A DNA stretch of 60,000 nucleotides from Adiantum capillus-veneris (taxonomy: Eukaryota > Streptophyta > Polypodiopsida > Polypodiales > Pteridaceae). Both the position numbers and the translations under genes were made by a program. Shown here in pieces: positions 54,862 to 60,000 of the stretch. The stretch covers positions 88,627,180 through 88,687,179 of the forward strand of contig CM043962.1 in assembly GCA_014529385.2 (NCBI GenBank). The letters are read 5' to 3'. Positions within the stretch are counted from its first letter, which is position 1. Every line of letters begins with the position of its first letter. The notes under the pieces were generated by a model. The model was not told the DNA's origin and made no database searches. It worked only from the letters and a program-made list of their open reading frames with translations.

Positions 54862-55269
54862 CTCTCCATATTGATACACAACTGCATATACAAGTGTTCA
54901 TTGCATAGATGTGGCATGCCCTCGATGAATAGACCCCTGGTACACACAAGTGCTATTGCTACTGCCATCTGCCCCTGCACACGAGACCATTGAATCAGCC
55001 TCAACAAAGGCAACCTTCCCTAACATTGTCTTAGATGAAGCAATCTGCTCCTCCTCCTGACACCACACCAGATTTGGAGAGAGAGATCTACATGCCTATA
55101 ACACTGACCATATATGAGTGCCCTCTAGAGGGCTAGGGATCTCTCCTCTCCTATGCCCGCACCATTGGGGATCCTCTGTCTTTGCCTAAATTGGGCTGAA
55201 TACCCATTGACATCGCACAGCTAGCAGCTATAGAGAAGCCAAAGCTGAGCCGTACTGTAAGGAGACAAC
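53785..55269. other. Start of the next intron, with unassigned repeats
   Basis: No convincing gene. It holds a tandem pair of about 43 bases built on gagggtggagtatttgtg (near 54375-54458) and a (GA)n tract (54815-54861). On the minus strand lies an unrecognised frame of 103 codons (54726-54415, starting MDLKYPPDQRPVHVF). Part of it may be the 5' end of element H, but I see no LTR or primer site. Confidence 0.45.
54815..54861 (+). repeat. (GA)n microsatellite
   Basis: About 23 GA units without interruption. Confidence 0.95.
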
Positions 55270-57087
55270 AAAATTGAGTGCTAGCTTAAAAATAAATGAA
55301 GCGGAAGAGAAATCACAGTCCACAGAACAACAAGACCCCACAGATTTACATCCTGCACCCGAGCATTTCAAATCCTACACCACGGAGGAGCGTAAGGTTA
55401 TACAAAGGCTTAGAGAACACCTACCGATGGAAGTAATGGAGTCTATGATGGTACATCGATAGTTAAGGAAATAGAGTTAGCAAACCTGTTTTCATTGCCC
55501 AAGATCTGACATAGACTGAGGAATATGTACTTAAGGAGCTTCTCAAGGAATTCAAGGATATATTTGCTTGGACATATCATGATATGAAAGGTGTTCCACC
55601 TTCCGTGGTGCAACACATAATTCCCATGAATAGCACGGCTAGACCAGTCCAGCAACGACCCTACCCAATGAATCCTAAGTATGCAAAGATTGTTCAAGAA
55701 GAAATTGAAAAGCTTATCAAATGCGGATTCATATACCCTTATGAGCACTCAGAGTGGGTGTCTCCAATAGTTATTTTGCCAAAAAAGAATGGGAAACTCA
55801 GAGTGTGCATGGATCTCAAGAAAGTCAATGCCGCCACTAGGAGTGACTATTATCCCTTGCACATATTCGGAACATGTGCTTGAAAGAGTTGCAGGGATGG
55901 AAGCTTATAGCTTTTTAGATGGGTACTCTGGCTACAATCAAATCGCAATTGCACTAGAGGACCAAGCTAAAACTGCTTTTATAACCGAATTTGAAGTATT
56001 TGCATTTTGTGTTATGGCTTTTGGCTTAACCAATGTCCCTGTTACCTTCCAAAGATTAATAAACATTGCTTTTAGGGAATATTTGAGGGAGTTTTACGAA
56101 GCTTTCTTAGATGACCTTTGTGTTTATTCTTCTTGGAAATAACATCTATCATGTTTACGAAAAGTGTTTGAAAAGTGTAAATTATATCGCATCTCATTAA
56201 ACCCTTTGAAATGCCAATTTTGGGTTAAACATGGAGTCCTTTTAGGGCATGTAGTGTCCAAAAATGGGCTTTCCACAGATGAGAGCAAAATTAAAGCCAT
56301 TTTCAATTTGCCACCACCTACAAACTATAAAGGAGTTCAAAGATTCATGGGCCATGTTGGTTATTACCGGCGGTTTATTTTAAACTTTGCCGAGATAGCT
56401 CGCCCATTGTACAAGCTTCTTATTGAGTTCTACTGGACCGCGGAGTGTGACCATGCTTATGAGTTATTAAAAAAGGGCCTTGACAAGTGCTCCCTTCCCA
56501 TCCTACGAGTGTCCGATTGGAATGTAATTTTCCATGTGCATATTGATGCATCCAACTTGGCTATTGGGTGTGTTCTAACTCAACCAGGAGAACATAAATT
56601 GGACTATCTCATTAGCTTTGCCAGTCGTCAATTAAATGATGCCGAGAGGAACTACACCACTACAGAGCGGAAAGGTTTAGCTATGATTTACGCAATAAAG
56701 AAATTTCGCTACTACCTTCTTGCCAACAAGTTTGTTTTCTATGTGGATCATCAAGTGTTGTTGTATCTAACGAATAAACCTTGTTCCACGGGAAGAATTA
56801 CACGATGATTATTAATTCGTCTTGAGTTTGATTTTACCGTTGTGGTGAGACCTTATAAAAGACATATTATGGCGGATCATTTGTCTCGCATATCCAATGG
56901 TGAAGCCCCTACTGGAATCGATGATGCATTGCCCGATCTTTCTTTGTTCGTAGTCGAGACCATGCCTGAATGGAGTGAGAAGATTGTGAACTTTTTAGTT
57001 AATGGTTTTCCATCCAAAGAGCTTCGTAATTATATAGCTCGAAAACTATTAAAGGAATCTTCATTTCGTTCCGACGAGGCTACCTGA
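55270..57087 (+). pseudogene. Element H pol: reverse transcriptase and RNase H (non-chromodomain gypsy)
   Basis: It begins with an acidic stretch (55274), then YVLKELLKEFKDIFAWTYHD near 55530. Reverse transcriptase follows: EEIEKLIKCGFIYPYEHSEW, VSPIVILPKKNGKLRVCMDL, a frame change near 55870, AYSFLDGYSGYNQIAIA, VMAFGLTNVPVTFQRLI and AFLDDLCVYS (catalytic Asp pair). After a stop comes HVVSKNGLSTDESKIKAI. RNase H: HVHIDASNLAIGCVLTQPGE, ERNYTTTERKGLAMIYAI, FYVDHQVLLYLTNK. The style (LDG.SGYNQI, FLDD, SKNG) differs from A2, C, D and G. No flanking LTRs were identified. Confidence 0.8.
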
Positions 57088-57389
57088 GGAGGATTCTGCA
57101 ACCTAACCAACTACCCAATAAGAATAAGTAGGTGAACTAAACTATGGATCCATAGAAAATGGGAGGGATCTGATGACTATTTGTAGTTTACCATTGATGA
57201 AGACGTGAACGTAGCAACGAGAAAAAAAAAACTGGGGATCTAAAAAAAAACGGAGGGAATTAATTTAGTAGGTTCTTTCTTTTGGTGGTTGTGACTTAGC
57301 TAGAATAACCATGTGAACCTTATTCTCTAATTGCAAGAACTCTCTACAAGCCAGGGAAGGACGATATTCTTAGATGTTGTGCTCGTGAG

Positions 57390-58451
57390 GAAGAGTATTT
57401 ATACATACTGCAAGAAGCCCACATGGGTATAGCTGGAGGATATTTTTCAGAGGAAGTAACTCCTAGAAAGGTGTTGTAATCAGTCTATTGGTGGCCTATC
57501 TTATTCAAGGATGCATCACTTTTTGCAAAAGAGTGTGATGAATGCCAATGTTACAAGATCACATAACGAAAGGATAAGATGCCCTTACATCCTATTAAAG
57601 TGACTGAACCATTTGAAAAATGGGATTTAGACTTTGTAGGCCCAATTAGTTCGGTAGCTCGTAACACTCAATCTCAATATATTATTGTTACCACTGACTA
57701 TGTGACGAAGTGGGCGGAAGCAAAGGCGACACGCAAGGCTGATGCAAGGTCAACTGCTAAGTTTCTCTTTGAGAACATTAATACATAATTTGGTTGTCCC
57801 CTTGAGATTGTGAGTGACAATGGTACTCATTTAATAAATGGAGTGATAAAGGAACTCACGACAAACTTCATGATGGCCCACCATAAGTCTACACTTTATT
57901 ATCCACAACCAAATGGCCAAGCTGAGAGTACTAACAGGACTTTAATTTCTATCTTGACCAAAACAGTGGAAGCTCATCGCTCAGATTGGGATTTGAAGCT
58001 GACATTAGCTCTATGGGCTTATCGTACTGCTTACAAAGTGGCTATTAATAGTACACCATTCAAGATGGTATATGGCCAAGAAGCAGTTATACCATGGGAG
58101 TTTGTAATTCCTAGGTTGCGGGTAGCTTCTCAAGAAGGTTGGAATGGTAACCCCTTTAGTTGAACGTTTATATATCCTTGAGAGGTTAAATGAAGAAAGA
58201 CAATTGGCTGTACAAAATCACTTTAGGATATCAAGTTTGGGGATAAAGTCATTATGTATAGAGTGCATAAAGAGAAGAAAAAGTTGAAATATGCGGGAAA
58301 AGGATCATATAGGGTATGCAAAATCACCCCACAAGGTACCATTCGTGTGGAAACTTTTGCTGGAGTTGAAACCATTGGATTCCTCAATGAAAGTAAATTT
58401 AAAAGATACTATGATCCTTTAAGCCAAGAGGAGCTATGTGCCATCCATTGA
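57390..58451 (+). pseudogene. Element H integrase
   Basis: Zinc part near 57395-57565: YILQEAHMGIAGGYF (the second His of the usual HxGxxGGH is now Tyr), later CDECQCYK. Core: FEKWDLDFVGPIS (first Asp), a stop near 57787, IVSDNGTHLINGVIKEL (second Asp), YYPQPNGQAESTNRTL (Glu). The C-terminus, KLKYAGKGSYRVCKITPQGT and FLNESKFKRYYDPL, is of the non-chromodomain type. About four breaks. Confidence 0.8.
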
Positions 58452-58925
58452 AAAAAGACAGCCAAGATACAAGCAAAAGACAGCCAAGATACAAGCAAAA
58501 TTGAAAAAGATACAAGCTCAAGCCGAGGCTAAGGAGCGACAGCAACGTATTAGACTCTAAGGAGAGGCCAACCTTGGAGTTACACCTGCATTTCAAGTTG
58601 AAATAGAGGATGATTGGTTGGACTCTGACACACCTCTACGATACCCTATTGAGTTAAATAGTGTCGATGGAAAAGTGTTATATAACGCCTTATTGGACAC
58701 GAGCTAAATATAATTTGCTATCATATGGAGTGTGGTGTCAGTTAGGAAAGCCATCTCTATCTGAGAGTACCATCCAAGTCAAGGGTATCAATAAGAAAAA
58801 AACTACTATTTTTGGAACCTAACACACTTTTGTCAGTTATGACAACGGGGTCGTAGCTCAAGGCTTTTTGGTCATATCTGCTGGAACTATAGAAGGCAAT
58901 ATAAACCTAGGACGCAAGTAGATGT
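58452..58925 (+). pseudogene. Aspartic-protease-like segment downstream of the H integrase
   Basis: Frame: IQAQAEAKERQQRIRL, stop, GVTPAFQVEIEDDWLDSDTP, LRYPIELNSVDGKVLYNALL, DTS, stop. In another frame it continues LLSYGVWCQLGKPSLSEST, IQVKGINKKKTTIFGT, FVSYDNGVVAQGFLVISAG. ALLDT(G), a hydrophobic stretch and the later Gly motifs look like a retropepsin whose active-site Gly/Ala codons are mutated. In gypsy elements protease comes before reverse transcriptase, so its place after integrase is odd. It may be the start of a second, tandem element. Confidence 0.5.
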
Positions 58926-59092
58926 GAGCGACCAAATGTACTATTGATTGGGGGACTGAGAGTGTCACAACACAGAAACCAACTCTTAGCCCTGCCATTC
59001 AAACGATAATGTCTGAGATATCAGCTCCGTAGGAAATACAAACCAAAACATTACATGTCCAAGGGGTTTATTCATTTGTACCTATAGCCGAA

Positions 59093-59378
59093 CCCTCTGG
59101 AGCTGAATCGAAGCAGGAGACACACAAGACTCATCGTAATATAACAAAGAAAACATACAAATGGGTCCCTAAAGCTTCTTTAGCGACCATTTTTTACGCT
59201 AAAAAACAGAAGCTTTGTAAGAGACGTCCCACTCCTTCTAAGAAATGTAAGAAAACGTTGCGTTGGATTCCTAAATGACTATTGGAAGCCCAAAGCTACT
59301 ATGAAGGGAATGATCAAATCTGGGTGCCTAAAGGTAAGGTGTTCTTACTTGTCACGTATAGACCCTTGTAAGTCAAAT
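59093..59378 (+). pseudogene. Basic segment with three W-V/I-P-K modules
   Basis: One frame reads ETHKTHRNITKKTYKWVPKA (Trp codon at 59162), then KKCKKTLRWIPK (59264), a stop, LLEAQSYYEGNDQIWVPKGK (59321). It is strongly basic, and the three modules keep one frame across 160 bases. I do not recognise the family. It follows the protease-like segment and may belong to the same unit. Confidence 0.4.
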
Positions 59379-59433
59379 CTTGTAACAATAAAGCCAATTG
59401 AAGACCATGAGAAGGGGAAAGATCTTGGAATAC

Positions 59434-59928
59434 CAGAGTGACAGGGAACGGCCGGAACGGGCCCCTGCCGTTCTCGGAACGCGTTCTTACACAAGCTAGC
59501 CGATCGGGGGCGGAACGACGTTCCGTTCGAGAGCATAACCGGAACGCGGAACGCGAAAACCCGAACGGCGGCCGTTTAAAAAAAAAACAACCATTTTGAG
59601 CTTCGTTTTTGGATGCTTGGGAGAGGGGGTGAGAGGGCTATAGCCTATCGTACATAAGGGAAACTTTGTCTCCTATAAACCTCATTTCTCCCTCAAAACT
59701 TCAAGGGCCAAGGTCGACAACGGTGGCTTCATTGAACTTTTGAAGTTCTCATGCTCAAGCTTCACATGCTCTAGCCTCGGTCCTCTCCATCAAGCCTCTC
59801 TCGAGTCTCGACTCTCTCCGCATCCCTTGGCAAGTCTCATTGCTCAAGCCTTCATTCATTCATTCTCATCTCTCTCTCTCTCTCTTGGGCCTCAAGGCTC
59901 AAGCTTGAGGCTTCAAGGCTCAAGCTTC

Positions 59929-60000
<72 letters not shown>
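59434..60000. mobile_element. hAT-like element, left part only (runs off the window)
   Basis: It begins CAGAGTGACAGGGAACG, close to the left end of F (CAGAGTTACCGGGGAACG), followed by many GGAACG/CGTTCC words to about 59570. Then come a poly-A stretch, text with CTCAAGGCTCAAGC repeats and (CT)n to the window end. The presumed left target copy is tggaatac (59426-59433); the right end is not in the window. Confidence 0.6.
59931..60000 (+). repeat. (CT)n microsatellite at the window end
   Basis: Nearly pure CT repeats with one TTT interruption, continuing beyond the window. Confidence 0.93.

Overview
The window is plant nuclear DNA from a large, retrotransposon-rich genome. A fern- or gymnosperm-grade land plant is plausible, but the sequence does not fix the species. 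Almost all of it is nested transposable elements. The only host coding sequence I can support is two short plus-strand exons of an omega-amidase (NIT2/nitrilase-like) gene, at 1-24 and 53710-53784. The first ends in ...VVDT plus one base at a GT donor. The second resumes in phase after an AG acceptor with DVGRI...GICYDIRF, which carries the catalytic Cys. The two exons imply an intron of about 53.7 kb (25-53709) filled by the nest, and the next intron (from 53785) runs past the window end.

Layout. 317-8975 is a deleted Ty3/gypsy element (A1, +). Its gag is split by a gag-protease element (B1, 2247-8315, -; 5-bp target duplication with one mismatch). 9480-45433 is one old chromovirus (C, -) bounded by a 6-bp repeat ggcccg. 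It was inflated from about 5 kb to 36 kb by four insertions. (1) A solo LTR lies at 11920-13089. (2) A hAT-like DNA transposon F lies at 14757-25807 (8-bp duplication atatacat). F contains chromovirus G (14992-25112, -), and G contains a solo LTR (21830-23305). (3) Element E lies at 26970-34966 (+; duplication ttttg). It contains two smaller hAT-like elements at 27106-27860 and 29307-30673, the latter encoding a BED-finger fragment. (4) Chromovirus D lies at 37155-45414 (+; duplication ttgtc), inside the last bases of C's 5' LTR. After a degraded unassigned tract comes chromovirus A2 (46571-53235, +; duplication tcttg). The second intron holds a degenerate non-chromodomain gypsy element (H, about 55.3-59.4 kb, +) and the start of another hAT-like element at 59434.

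Working relationships. A2, C, D and G encode the usual chromovirus set: Gag with a zinc knuckle, a retropepsin with a DPG or DGG active site, reverse transcriptase, RNase H, integrase and a C-terminal chromodomain-like segment. C, D and G share one primer-binding site type that is not the common initiator-Met one. B1 and E form a separate family. They have full LTRs, an initiator-Met primer site, Gag and protease, but no reverse transcriptase, RNase H or integrase. In that place they carry a His/Asp-rich stretch and a conserved domain I do not recognise, so they must be mobilised in trans. Every element examined has frameshifts or stops; D and G are the least damaged.
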